Assembly: GCF_004798865.1 (NCBI RefSeq)
Contig: NW_025335438.1
Location: forward strand, 14,568,513-14,632,512
Length of the DNA: 64,000 nucleotides
Source of the DNA: Varanus komodoensis
Lineage: Eukaryota > Chordata > Lepidosauria > Squamata > Varanidae
Direction of reading: 5' to 3'
In this document: piece by piece, positions 12,196 through 22,657 of the stretch
How the letters are laid out: every line of letters begins with the position of its first letter
Position numbering within the stretch: the stretch's first letter is position 1
Notes under the pieces: generated by a model
Told to the model about the DNA's origin: nothing
Database searches by the model: none
Seen by the model: only the letters and a program-made list of their open reading frames with translations
Translations under genes and position numbers: made by a program

Positions 12196-13123
12196 ATTTC
12201 TATGCCGCCCCTTGCCGAAACCTCGGGGTGGCTTACAACATGATAAAATACATTGAAATACAATAGTACATAATAAATTACCATTAAATATAACAATACA
12301 AAAAATACATTGATTTACAAATACAAAATTAAAATTATCAGTATAAAATAAAAATATAGGAGGAGAAAGAGAAGGAAGAAGAAGTTGCCCAGGCCAGATC
12401 ATATGTTTTAACAATTGAAATGATGTTTAAATAAAAAGGTCTTTACCTGGCGCCGAAAAACCAGTAACGACGGTGCCAGGCGGACCTCTTTGGGGAGTGA
12501 ATTCCATAGGTTGGGCGCCACCGCAGAGAAAGCCCTCCTCCGGGTACTTACTCTCCTAATTTCTTTCATGGAGGGTTCCCGGAGAAGGGACTCTCCCGCA
12601 GATCTCAAAGGGCGGTCGGGCATATACGGACGTAAGCGCTCGTGCAGGTAGCCAGGACCCAAGCCGTTTAGGGCTTTGTAGGTCATAATCAACACCTTGA
12701 ATTGGGCCCGGGCTTCAATGGGAAGCCAGTGAAGCTGATGGAGGACTGGAGTCATGTGAGCATAACGCCCCGTCCCGGTCAGCAACCTGGCAGCTCTATT
12801 TTGCACCAATTGAAGTGTTCGGACTGTCTTCAGGGGAAGCCCCACGTAAAGCGCGTTACAGAAGTCTAGGCGGGAAGTCACCAGCGCGTGTGTCACCGTC
12901 GCCAGGCAGTCGTATTCCAGGTAGGGGCGCAGCTGATTAATCAGCCGAAGCTGAAGGAAGGCGTTCCTCGCTACCGCTGTCACCTGAGCTTCCAAAGAAA
13001 GCTCCGGGTCGAGGAGTACACCTAAGCTGCGGACCTTATCCCTAAGAGGGAGTGTTGCACCATTCAGGACCAGGTCAAATCCACCCTCTCCGAAACCCGA
13101 TCCGCCAACCAACAGGACCTACT
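12144..13123 (-). mobile_element. L2-clade LINE, 3' third
   Basis: On the minus strand a frame of 234 codons (13112-12408) encodes the C-terminal part of the L2 ORF2, with RLINQLRPYLEYDCLATVTH, QNRAARLLTGTGRY, HWLPIEARAQFK and FSAVAPNLWNSLPKEVRLAP. The 3' UTR follows with GCCGCCCC and a tail now expanded to an (ATT)n microsatellite (12144-12194). It is 5' truncated near 13123. The frame is still open, so the insertion is fairly recent. Confidence 0.88.
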
Positions 13124-13152
13124 GCTTTATTCTATGGCTGATTCTTCTAGAC

Positions 13153-13582
13153 CAGTGATGGCGAACCTTTGAGAGACCAAGTGCCCAAACTGCAACCCAA
13201 AACCCACTTATTTATTGCAAAGTGCCAACAGTGCAATAAAACCTGAATACTGAGGTTTTAGTTTAGGAAAAACACGTCACAGCCAGTCCAAGCATGCATG
13301 CATATATATGTGTGTGTGTGTGTGCTGTATATATATCCATCAATCCATCCATCCATTCCTGGTACTGAGCGGCCATGCGAAAGCTTGGACAAGTCGCGGC
13401 TAATGAGTTGTGGCTCGTGACATCACCTGGAGCCGCTACTCGTTTCTGAGCATGTGCATGGCCCCTATGTGCACTGTTATCTGATGCTCGGCTGCTGGGG
13501 CGATGGTGGGTGACTTGACTCGTGTGCCAACAGAGCTCTGCGTGCCCGCAGTGGCACCCATGCCATAGGTTCACAACCGCTG
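13153..13582. mobile_element. hAT MITE with 8-bp target duplication
   Basis: The left end CAGTGATGGCGAACCTTTG and the right end, complement of CAGCGGTTGTGAACCTATGG, form imperfect hAT-type inverted repeats. The flanks TTCTAGAC (13145-13152) and TTCTAGAT (13583-13590) match in 7 of 8 bases. Inside are a TG/TA microsatellite and CATC repeats (13308-13355). It is 430 bp with no transposase. Confidence 0.82.
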
Positions 13583-14035
13583 TTCTAGATCAACCCCAGG
13601 AACAAAATGCTTTCTGCTGGGTATCACTGATTTAGAAGAAGTGATGTTCAATATATGCATCTGTTTGGCTAATTCTTTGACCTTTTGCCAAAGACCACCA
13701 TTTTGCACTTAATGATGCAATTTGGATCAATTATTTTAAAAAAGAGAAAGATTTATTGCTAACTTTCTGGTATATGTTGAGCTTTCTGCCATAGCTAAGG
13801 AAGATTTTTTTTTTAAATTGTGCATTACAAATTTGCTAGAACAGTCTATATCAACTGCTTTAAATGATTTCCTTCTAGTTGCTGTAACTTTTGATAAAAT
13901 GGTTTAACATTTTAAATTGGTTTTAAACTGATTTGTTGATTCAAATGATCTCGCTTCTGTCAATTTAAATCAGGAAATTATTAGTCTGGTTTGATCAAGG
14001 TAGTCCTGGATGGTGGTGGTAGAGTTTCATCTCCA
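13583..14035. other. Intron 1, no recognised feature
   Basis: AT-rich sequence between the hAT element and the next L2 copy, with a poly-T run near 13807. Nothing recognised. Confidence 0.5.
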
Positions 14036-16249
14036 TACTTCCTAGTGAGGTTTGTGCTCGAGAGCGACATCTCCCTCTGTAAGGGTGCAGACCCGATTGT
14101 GTGGGTCCGCCCCCGGAGCCGGATGGATCCGGAAGGATTCCTGAAGGCTCTGGGGGAGTTTCCGGCTGACAAGACGGGTGCTCCTGTCGAGGCTCTGGTT
14201 GAACTGTGGAATGGGGAGATGACCAGGGCTGTAGACACGATCGCTCCTAAGCGTCCTCTCCCACCGGGCAGAGCCCGCTCTTCCCCTTGGTACACTCCAG
14301 AATTGAGGGCAATGAAGCAGGTTGGGAGACGGCTAGAGCGTAGGTGGAGGAAATCACGTGATGAATCTGACCGAACACACTTAAGAGCCCACTATCGGGC
14401 CTATGCTGTGGCGGTGAGGGCGGCGAAAAAGAGACACTTCTCCGCTTCCATTGCCTCCTCACAATGCCGTCCGGCGGAGCTCTTTCGAGTGGTGCAAGGC
14501 CTGGTTCACCCAGGGCCAAAGGAAGAGCTGATTCCACCCTCAAAGGCCCGCTGTGACGACTTTGCCGAGCATTTTAGGGAGAAAATCGCTCAGATTCGTC
14601 ACGAGCTGGATTCCACTATTGATTCAGAGGTTTTAAGGGAGACACCAACGCTGCCGTCTGGTCCAGAATTATTGGATGAATTTCAGTTATTGCGGCCCGA
14701 TGATGTGGACAAGGTGCTTGGACGAGTACGTCCTACCACTTGCCTTCTGGACCCTTGCCCGTCTTGGTTAATAAAGGATTCCAAGCACGGGATTGGAACC
14801 TGGATCTTGGAAGTGGTTAACGCTTCTCTGAGGGAGGGTCGGGTGCCTGCCCCTTTAAAGGAGGCAGTAGTCCGACCGGTCCTGAAGAAGGCGTCACTGG
14901 ATCCAGGGATGGCCGCTAACTATAGACCAGTGGCCAACATCCCATTTCTGGGCAAGGTGTTAGAGCGAGTGGTGGCGGGACAACTCCAAGCACTCTTGGA
15001 TGAAACTGATTATCTGGACCCATTTCAGTCCGGCTTCAGACCCGGGTACGGTACTGAATCTGCCTTGGTCGCCCTGTACGATGACCTGTGCAGGGAGAAG
15101 GACAGGGGGAGTGCGTCCCTGTTGGTTCTCCTGGACCTCTCAGCGGCTTTCGATACCATCGACCATGGTATCCTTCTGGATAGGCTGGCGGGATTGGGGT
15201 TCGGAGGCACCGCTTTGCGGTGGTTCCGCTCCTATCTCAACGACCGATTCCAGAAGGTGGTGTTGGGGGACTATGGCTCTGCGCCATGGCAGCTTTGCCA
15301 TGGGGTACCGCAGGGTTCCATTTTGTCCCCTTTACTGTTCAATATCTACATGAAACCGCTGGGAGAGGTCATCAGGAGGTGTGGGCTGCGGACCCATCAG
15401 TATGCTGATGATACCCAGCTCTACCTCTCGTTTTCCACCAATCCAGGTGAGGCAGTGGCTGTACTGAACCGGTGCCTGGCCGAGGTAATGGGCTGGATGA
15501 GGGCCAATAAACTGAAGCTCAATCCAGACAAGACGGAGGTCCTGTTGGTTGGCGGTTCGGGCTTCGGAGAAGGTGACCTGAACCTTGTCCTGAATGGGGT
15601 TGCACTCCCTCCTAGGGACAAGGTCCGCAGCTTGGGAGTGCTCCTCGACCCGGAGCTTTCACTTGAAGCTCAGGTGACAACAGCGGCGAGGAGCGCTTTC
15701 CTCCAGCTTCGGCTGATTCATCAGCTGCGCCCCTACCTGGAGTACGACTGCCTTGCAACAGTGACTCATGCGCTGGTGACTTCCCGTCTTGACTTCTGTA
15801 ACGCGCTCTACGTGGGGCTACCCTTGAAGACGGTCCGGATACTTCAATTGGTTCAGAATAGAGCTGCCAGGCTGCTGACGGGGACTGGACGTTATGTTCA
15901 CATGACGCCAGTTCTCCGTCAGCTTCACTGGCTCCCCATTGAAGTCCGGGCCCAATTCAAGGTGTTGGTAATGACCTATAAAGCCCTAAACGGCTTGGGT
16001 CCTGGTTACCTGAAGGAGCGCTTACATCCATATTTGCCCAGTCGCCCCCTGAGATCGGCGGGAGAGGCCCTTCTCCGGGAGCCCTCCGTGAGAGAAATTA
16101 GGAGGGTGGTTACTCGGAGAAGGGCTTTCTCAGCGGTGGCGCCTAAGTTATGGAATGCGCTCCCAAGAGAGGTCCGCCTGGCGCCGTCGTTATTTGTTTT
16201 TCGGCGCCAGGCTAAGACCTTTTTATTTAAGCAACATTTTAAATGCTAA
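13991..16249 (+). CDS. L2-type LINE ORF2 fragment: reverse transcriptase, open frame
   Basis: The frame is open for 752 codons without interruption. After a short flank-derived start (about 15 residues) and the last stretch of the endonuclease comes a linker, then the reverse transcriptase: FQSGFRPGYGTESALVALYD, LDLSAAFDTIDHGILLDRL (about residue 380), GVPQGSILSPLLFNIYMKPL (about 438) and the catalytic QYADDTQLYLSF (YADD at residue 471, nt 15401-15412). The C-terminal region follows with QNRAARLLTGTGRY, RQLHWLPIEVRAQFKVLVMT and AFSAVAPKLWNALPREVRLA. It ends in FLFKQHFKC and TAA at 16247-16249. The endonuclease is missing, so this is a truncated but undecayed ORF2. The ATG at 13991 is fortuitous, not the native start. 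It lies in an ASPH intron in sense orientation. Confidence 0.9.
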   Translation: MIKVVLDGGGRVSSPYFLVRFVLESDISLCKGADPIVWVRPRSRMDPEGFLKALGEFPADKTGAPVEALVELWNGEMTRAVDTIAPKRPLPPGRARSSPWYTPELRAMKQVGRRLERRWRKSRDESDRTHLRAHYRAYAVAVRAAKKRHFSASIASSQCRPAELFRVVQGLVHPGPKEELIPPSKARCDDFAEHFREKIAQIRHELDSTIDSEVLRETPTLPSGPELLDEFQLLRPDDVDKVLGRVRPTTCLLDPCPSWLIKDSKHGIGTWILEVVNASLREGRVPAPLKEAVVRPVLKKASLDPGMAANYRPVANIPFLGKVLERVVAGQLQALLDETDYLDPFQSGFRPGYGTESALVALYDDLCREKDRGSASLLVLLDLSAAFDTIDHGILLDRLAGLGFGGTALRWFRSYLNDRFQKVVLGDYGSAPWQLCHGVPQGSILSPLLFNIYMKPLGEVIRRCGLRTHQYADDTQLYLSFSTNPGEAVAVLNRCLAEVMGWMRANKLKLNPDKTEVLLVGGSGFGEGDLNLVLNGVALPPRDKVRSLGVLLDPELSLEAQVTTAARSAFLQLRLIHQLRPYLEYDCLATVTHALVTSRLDFCNALYVGLPLKTVRILQLVQNRAARLLTGTGRYVHMTPVLRQLHWLPIEVRAQFKVLVMTYKALNGLGPGYLKERLHPYLPSRPLRSAGEALLREPSVREIRRVVTRRRAFSAVAPKLWNALPREVRLAPSLFVFRRQAKTFLFKQHFKC

Positions 16250-16418
16250 ATACAATTGAATTTTATCTGGCCAGGGCGGCTTATTTTATAATGTGAGTTT
16301 TAATTAAGATTATTTTATATGGATTTTAACTTGTTTTATCTATGTTGTAAGCCGCCCCGAGGCTTCGGCGAATGGGGCGGCATAAAAATGTTTTAATAAA
16401 TAAATAAATAAATACTAA
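14036..16418 (+). mobile_element. L2-clade LINE, 5' truncated, young
   Basis: Homology to the minus-strand copy at 7-10.5 kb begins at about 14036 (ACTTCCTAGTGAGGTTT, the end of the endonuclease) and runs through the 3' UTR with GTAAGCCGCCCCGAGGCTTC and the tail (TAAA)n at about 16396-16413. The element is therefore truncated inside the endonuclease and cannot mobilise itself. Sequence before 14036 is flanking DNA. No clear target duplication was found. Confidence 0.85.
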
Positions 16419-16439
16419 ATAGCTGAAGCTCTCTGGACA

Positions 16440-16900
16440 GTTAACAACAATTCATAAAAAGGTACATTTGCAAAGTTGGATGACTGTAGAAATACTAGTA
16501 CAATTAAATACAATGAAATGCAACATAACATTCCAATGTACATAATGCTGGATAAACCATGGGACTGAGCAATATTTTCCAAGCACCACCCTCAGGAGTA
16601 GACCATCCAAGTAGCAGGAGAACCACTGCACTGCAGTATTTCCACTTCTAATTGGACCAGAATGTGCCCTAGGCACATTTGATTCAACTGTAATAACAAT
16701 GGAGCCTTAAGTTCCAGTAGATACAAAAAATTGTCATGGAAATACCTATTATTATTATTATTATACCTATCAAGTATATTACAGAAAGCCTTGAATGAGT
16801 CTGTAGTGTCCTAAGGGCCAGCATATAGCAGGCCCTGGGCATCTGTATAAAGCTATGCTGGGCAGCACATAAAGACTAAATAGAGGCAATGGGGTGTCCA
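16440..16900 (-). mobile_element. Old L2-clade LINE fragment
   Basis: On the minus strand 16676-16560 reads SGNTAVQWFSCYLDGLLLRV then VLGKYCSVPW, matching the reverse transcriptase part GTALQWFRSYL..R.QKVVLGDY.SAPW of the younger L2 copies. It is much more diverged, and the ends are not clear. Confidence 0.55.
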
Positions 16901-17860
16901 GCTGTTGGTCCGGTCATTATTTAACCCATGAGTGGTGGTTCTTTGCAGACTGGGTCTCTGGCCTAGGTTGCATGATCAAAGTAAGCCATGGTGGCTTATC
17001 TGGTTAAATACCTGCACATGTAGGGTGCAATTTCCAGGTAGCGTGGCTTATTTTAATCATGTGAACCAACTCTCTGTATGTGTGATAGTTTTCTGTTCTT
17101 TGCATTTAGTAGTAATTTTTCCAGTAAATGTATTAGGGAGCTTCAGCATTTACTTCATGAGGAGGGAATTGTTGAGGCATCATTTGGTGATTTTTGTTAG
17201 AGCTTTTGAACTTTACTATATAGGAAGCTGGATGGGGCCTATAATGCTGTTACTTAGGAGCTACTAAGGTGCATATTGGACTGCAGTAAAGAGAACATTT
17301 AAATAGGTGGTATTTTGCCCTTTTTCCCATTAGGATGTAGAAATTGTTCACTGCTAACTCCTCAGTAGAAGCAAACTTTTGTCCTTAAATTTATCCAAAT
17401 CCAAGGCCATGGATCTTGCAGAAATGCTGTAATGCTTTCCTATTTAGGTTAGAAATCATTATCAAGATTGAGAGAGAAATAATCCTAGTGTCACTTAATC
17501 CTAGTGGTTTCAGAATGATTGTAAATTCTGTGCTGTAAGTGGGGAATTACATTGTATCAAGTACAGGCAGATTTATAGATTATCTATTCAGAACTCTCAA
17601 GAAACTCATGTAATGACTGAATGTCAGCAGGAAGTAAATTTGGCCAATGCCCAGAATCCACAGACAAGCTTTGTGCCCTGACTTTTGTTTGAGTTTGTAC
17701 AGAAGGTTTAATGCTCTTAGAATTTAGTCACTGAGGCATACTTTCCTGCAATCATTTTTTTAATCTGTTCTCATTTTGCTTCTCTGGTATGCTGGTGTTT
17801 AGAAATTAAATGAGACGGAAGGGACTGAGTACCCAGGATGCTTTGCTGGTAGGAGGGGGT
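16901..17860. other. Intron 1, upstream of promoter P2
   Basis: AT-rich sequence with no exon or clear repeat that I can support. It leads into the putative P2 promoter at about 17860-18117. Confidence 0.5.
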
Positions 17861-17930
17861 AAATTTGATTGTCGTCAGCATTGGGTTTCCATATGGGTAC
17901 TTAAAAGCTTTTTGCTTGCAGATGATCACA

Positions 17931-17940
17931 CTAAAAATAG
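17931..17940 (+). promoter_or_regulatory. ASPH: MEF2 site in the muscle-type promoter (P2)
   Basis: CTAAAAATAG fits the MEF2 consensus YTAWWWWTAR exactly and lies about 180 bp upstream of the alternative ATG at 18118. In mammals MEF2 is known to activate the second (P2, muscle) promoter of this locus. A weak TATA-like TTATATG follows at 18028-18034, and a CATATG E-box lies at 17891-17896. Function here is inferred from sequence and position. Confidence 0.6.
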
Positions 17941-18117
17941 CTTTTGAGGAGTGTGCAGCCGGGTCTGATTTCAGGTTTTAGCTGAGTTGACCATCAGAAA
18001 CTTTTTTTTTTGCTGCAGTTTCAAGGCTTATATGAGGATGGATTTTTACTGATTCTATCCTGGACACTTGTTTTATATTCAGTTCTACTTCATTCTTGGG
18101 TAAAAGACACTGATACC

Positions 18118-18133
18118 ATGGCTGAAAGTTCAG
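18118..18133 (+). CDS. ASPH: ASPH exon 1a (muscle-type alternative first exon)
   Basis: ATG GCT GAA AGT TCA G encodes MAESS and stops one base into a codon at the donor GTACAG (18134). The start context ACCATGG is strong. In human the alternative first exon encodes MAEDK and also splices in phase 1 to the ETKHGG exon; here the join gives MAESS-E-AKHGG. This exon starts junctin and junctate-type mRNAs from promoter P2 in striated muscle. It is too short for ORF calling, but the ATG, frame, donor phase, peptide similarity and the nearby MEF2 site agree. The 5' UTR start is not resolved. Confidence 0.8.
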
Positions 18134-18852
18134 GTACAGTTCTCAGCTTTGAGGGTGCGGGGAGAATATGGTTATGATTATTCTGGGGAACAAAACTGTA
18201 AGTATGTTATGAAATAACTTCAGTGTGATTAAATAAAATTTAAGAAATTCAAAAGTTAGACTTTTATTTTCTCTGTGGAAGCTTATTTTCCACAATCAAA
18301 AGATCAACAATAATACCAACAGAATTTCTTTTCTGGTTTGAGAGATCCTTTGCATAGAAAATCAGACTGCAGGATTTTGCTAATATAGTTTTCTCCATTT
18401 TTATATATTTTGTAAATGCATAACTGTAATTTAGCTGATTGTGATACTTATATAGACACATGGCAAGTGAAAAGGGCTTGCCAGATATGGAAATTGACCT
18501 ACTTTCTTCATTGCTGGCAGCATGCAAGGCTTCTACTTACTTTTCTGGAATAAGTTATTAGTAAATAGTTCTTAATGGATGCTTTTTAGATCAGAATTGA
18601 TGATCTAATTGTAAAATGCTGCAAACATAAATGAAAAAAAAGCCAAGGTTTAATTGGCATAGCTGAAGAACGTAAATGTTTTTTAAAAAAATATTTCCGA
18701 TGAATGTTTTGAGTGTTCCTTAGTGACTTGTATAGGTGTAACAGTAATGGCTTCACAATTCTAAAAATAGAGATGTTATAAAATTGTGTGTGAATATATT
18801 TCAGTGATGACATGATACAGCTGTATGAATGTATAAATATATATTGCTATAA

Positions 18853-18960
18853 AGGAAAGCCAGTGTGGTATAGTGGTTAGAGTGTTGGATGGCGATTCAA
18901 GAAACCCAAGTTCTACCCTCCATTTGTCCATGAAGCTCTACCATTCTACCATTGATCATT
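18853..18960 (+). mobile_element. tRNA-derived SINE, 5' part
   Basis: AGCCAGTGTGGTATAGTGG with A box (TGGTATAGTGG, 18866-18876) and a degenerate B box (AGTTCTACCC, 18909-18918), about 34 bp apart, is the head of the squamate tRNA-SINE. The 3' part is missing or unrecognisable. Confidence 0.7.
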
Positions 18961-20370
18961 TATTAAAAAACCTTGGTAGACTTCTAACATTTATTGGACC
19001 CATTTTGAATTACAACTGTAATTAAAATGTGTATTGGATTATATGCCTTTCCTATAAAAATAAATTAAGGAACCAAAAAAGTCATACAGGATTTTTTAAA
19101 ATCAGCATAGTGTAATTGCAGCATGCAACCTGGTACCTTCCAGATTTTTTGATAAAACACCTCTTGGCATTCATGACGCTTGGCCATGCTGACTGGGCCA
19201 ATGGAATGTGATGTCAAAAAACACTGAATCAGGAGAGAGTACATATTCTGAATGGATTTTCCTAAAACAGCATCTCAGTGAATGCCCAAAATAGAAGGGA
19301 AGAAAATGGGAGAGGAACTGGTGTACACCATAGGCAGGAATAGATAAGAGAAAAGCATTTCTTACTGAGGATACTTCTATTTTTTATCTCCTACAAATGG
19401 TTATTTGTACTATCATTTAACAAGTCAATTAAAATGTAACATTCAGAATATAGCATTAGTGTTAAAAAAACAACAAAAGCAACATTTCACACTTAGGTTT
19501 CATAGTGAGTGAGGCAAAATTAGACTACTTGAGATCTGTGAAACTGATATGTGTGGTTTTGATTATGAGCAGAACCTGACAAGTCTGCTGTTCTTTATCA
19601 TCAGTTAAGGTGGTTAATTTGTTCAGTAAGCTTTTAAATTGCTTCCAGCTCTTGATCGCTCTTGGAATTTCCATTCTGATTTTGCTTGTCTGCTAGGCTT
19701 GAAATTTTTGATCTGTTTATTTTTTCCCATAAATTAGAGCATTCAAATTGACCTGCTCTCTCATACTGAAGAGAAAAGTATCCTTGCATATTAAAACTAG
19801 TGGGAAAATATTCATTCATCTTATTTCTCTACATTATTGCTTTAAAAGCTACATTAAATGAAAAACAGTTTATAGATTTCAGGGATCATTGCACAAGTTG
19901 TTGTGCAAAATTGTTCACTGGCTCAGAGGAAAGATAATCTCTCACAGTTTAAGCTATTTGCATGCCTTCATCCTAAATATCTATTAATGCCTTTAAATGC
20001 CTCTTCTGGATCCAATCCTCTCCTTATACTTAGAATGCAGATCTATACTTCTTTACTGAGAAGTAAGTTCCAGTGTGTTAATGGGGATTATGTCCATCTA
20101 AGTGTACATAGGATTGCTGTCTTGGTCCTTCAAGCACAGTTCATAATTGACCCTTTTCAGAAATGAATTCAGGGCTATACTCTGAATTCAGATATTTTAG
20201 GGAAAATTAGAGTGGGTGAAGCACTACATAATTATTATTTAATACATTCTATACATTCTTGGCTGTATGAGTAGACAAGCTGTAATGAAATTGGGGTAGA
20301 GGATTGGGATTAACTGATGCTTCAATATTAACTTTAAAGCCGTAACTTTTGATTCAGTGGCCATTAGGAA
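18961..20370. other. Intron between exon 1a and exon 2, mixed old repeats
   Basis: Two degraded squamate repeats are visible: at about 19128-19235 a copy of the palindromic repeat (CAACCTGGTACCTTCCAGAT and CTTGGCCATGCTGACTGGG), and at about 20037-20130 the repeat carrying AGAAGTAAGTTCCAGTG and GTGTACATAGGATTGC. The rest is AT-rich with nothing recognised. Confidence 0.5.
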
Positions 20371-20374
20371 TTCT

Positions 20375-20485
20375 CAGCCTTTTAAATTTATTTATAAATT
20401 TGTATGCCGTCCATTACTTGCATCTCTGGATGGCTTACAACATAAATTAGAATAAAATAGATAAATTGACTATTGCCAGTAAAAG
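20375..20485 (-). mobile_element. L2-clade LINE 3' tail
   Basis: The complement reads TTGTAAGCCATCCAGAGATG then CAAGTAATGGACGGCATAC, the same 3' UTR variant as the + strand copy at 58.9-59.1 kb, with the AT-rich tail at its end. Confidence 0.7.
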
Positions 20486-20959
20486 CCCAGTTGGGTAGCT
20501 CTACTTAGTAGCTGAAGTTAGAAAGAATAATATTCAAGTATGGGAGGAAAAGGTGTGTGTTGTTAATACCACTTGGTTTCTATTAACCTTCTATGTAGTA
20601 CATGATCTAAAGTTATCACAGAACATGGAAATCTGCTTATACGTAGTTAATCTATCTAGTCTGGTATTGTCAACACTGACTGGCACAACCCTCTAGAGTT
20701 TAAGGCAAGATTCATTTCTAGCCTGAATCTGTGCTGAGATTACAGGAACCCTCATGGATTTTCTGCATACAAAACTTGGGTTCTATTACTGAGCAATCCT
20801 CCACATGGCTGGCTTAATATAATAAAGCTTCCTCTCAGTCTTAATATAAAAAACAATCTTGTTCCTTTCACCTCATGTTTTCTACCTATCAAACAGCTTG
20901 TGTGCCTGGCTGAAGGATAACATTTCAAGCCATATGTATTTTATATTTTAATAATGGTG

Positions 20960-21277
20960 CATTTGCTGGATCCAGGCAATAGAATAAACCAGTTGCTGGT
21001 TCTGTGTGAGTTGCTGTTGAAAGGTGTGTTTTGTTGTCCAAATCCAGCTTTAATAACCAATTACAGTTTGATTGTTTAACTGTAAACAACCTACTGTACA
21101 CAACCCAATAACAAACTATGGGTCTTCTTCAAGGAGTGTTTGTTGCAAAAAAATCATAGTTAGTGCAACTGAATCAGACAACACAAATAACCTATGCAAC
21201 ATCACAAATAACAGTACAACATCAACCCATACTTAGTCCATGTATGTGGGTTATTGTGTTGTCTGAACCTAGCCATT
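20960..21277. mobile_element. Possible degraded MITE with long inverted ends
   Basis: The left end GCTGGATCCAGGCAATAGAA and the complement of the right end, GCTAGGTTCAGACAACACAA, agree at most positions over about 27 bp. The interior has short inverted pieces (CAACCCAATAACAAACTATG and GGGTTATTGTGTTGTC). No target duplication is clear, so the family is not assigned. Confidence 0.4.
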
Positions 21278-22148
21278 GTTGTTTTTTCATCCCAGAAGTC
21301 CTAATAACAGCTATTGGTGCAATGTGCAACCATCATAGCACCGGGTACAGTTGATGTTGAATGTTTGCAACCTCTTCTGAGCTTTCCTCTTAAAACTGTA
21401 ACTAAATTTAGATTACATGAATTCAATAATATCCCCTTATTTTGCTTTGTTTACTATCTCCCCAATCAAGAAGTTAAAAAAAAAAAAAATTTGAAAGCTT
21501 GAACTGTTTTGTAACTTGGGTTTGATTAATAAAGGTATTCTCCTAATACAGTGTTCCAATAATAATGAATGATAGCTTTTACTTATTACATCTTATTTCA
21601 TGCTTCCTTTGGCAGGGTTGGCATTAAACATTTTACTCTTTGCAGTGGAACAATAAATTGTGCCCTCACCCAAATCAAGACAGATAATACCAAGGAGGGC
21701 CAGGGTATTTTGACCCCTAAGGACAAAATTCTATACACCTGCTTGAGTACCTTCTCTTAAAATGGGGATTATCAAAAGTTAGTAACTGTCACAATCCACT
21801 GGATTGAAGGTAGTTTTCTTTTCATGAGCAGTTGTACTATTGCATTTTTAAGGGCAGCAGATACTCAAAGATTGGTTAACTGCAACCTGTACTCATCATA
21901 CCCCATTAGCTAAATTTATTAAGCCAATAGGAGATAGGGATTGCAAACACATACAGTCTCAATATTGCAGGTGGCTGGTTCTTGTCATCAGGTTTCATTA
22001 ACTGACATTGTTTCTTTGACACAAAACTAGATGCAAATAATTGCAACATAAACATAGTTTCTTTTTCTGAATCTTTGTAAAATAGCATATTTGCAAAGTT
22101 AGGCACTGCTGTATCTTCTAGTAGTAATTTACATTCTTTATTTTACAG

Positions 22149-22289
22149 AGGCAAAACATGGAGGGAACAAGAAAGAAGGCCTTTCTGGAAGTTCTTTTTT
22201 TACATGGTTTATGGTAATTGCACTGCTGGGAGTATGGACGTCAGTTGCTGTGGTTTGGTTTGAACTTGTCGATTATGAAGAAGTTCTAG
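22149..22289 (+). CDS. ASPH: ASPH exon 2 (transmembrane exon, all isoforms)
   Basis: The acceptor TTTTACAG ends at 22148 and the donor GTAAGA begins at 22290; the exon is 141 nt, phase 1-1. It encodes E-AKHGGNKKEGLSG, then one membrane-spanning segment with the core FFTWFMVIALLGVWTSVAVV, then WFELVDYEEVL. It is nearly identical to the human sequence, differing for example at human T/S and D/E positions. The short basic N-terminus is cytosolic and everything after the membrane span is in the ER/SR lumen (type II topology). In junctin this segment anchors the protein in the junctional SR membrane next to the ryanodine receptor and triadin. Both first exons join it in frame. Confidence 0.97.
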
Positions 22290-22612
22290 GTAAGAATTTC
22301 TGCAGTACTTAAATCAAATTTTAAAATATGTTAAGAAATATGCATTTACAATTTTAAAATTCAGGTTCAAAAGTTTAAGAATAGTATTTATTCTGAAAAA
22401 TTCTAATTCTGGTTGCAGCAATGAATAAAGTTGCACTTAACTAGATTCTAAGCCTGGAGATGAAGGGAAAACCCCAGGTATTTTGTATGTATTCGTAACC
22501 AGTATTACAGAAAAAATGGGAAGAAGAATAGGTTGAATGGAAGAAGAATCATATAGCTAATATTTTTGGTTCTGATGTGAATAATAATGTCTATATTTTT
22601 ACATGCATGCAG

Positions 22613-22657
22613 CCAAAGCAAAGGACTTCCGTTATAACTTGTCAGAGGTACTCCAAG
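22613..22657 (+). CDS. ASPH: ASPH exon 3 (optional 15-residue cassette)
   Basis: The acceptor ATGCAG ends at 22612 and the donor GTAGGA starts at 22658; the exon is 45 nt, phase 1-1. It encodes AKAKDFRYNLSEVLQ, which I recall as identical to the alternatively included cassette of human ASPH isoforms, placed just after the VDYEEVL sequence. Skipping it joins EEVL directly to GKLGIYDADG, the form seen in many junctin transcripts. Such strong conservation of a short optional segment suggests it matters for the lumenal stem next to the membrane, but its function is not shown by the sequence. Confidence 0.93.

Noticed and set aside
15000-15353. Out-of-frame ORFs inside the L2 reverse transcriptase
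   Set aside because: They are shadows of the 752-codon frame.
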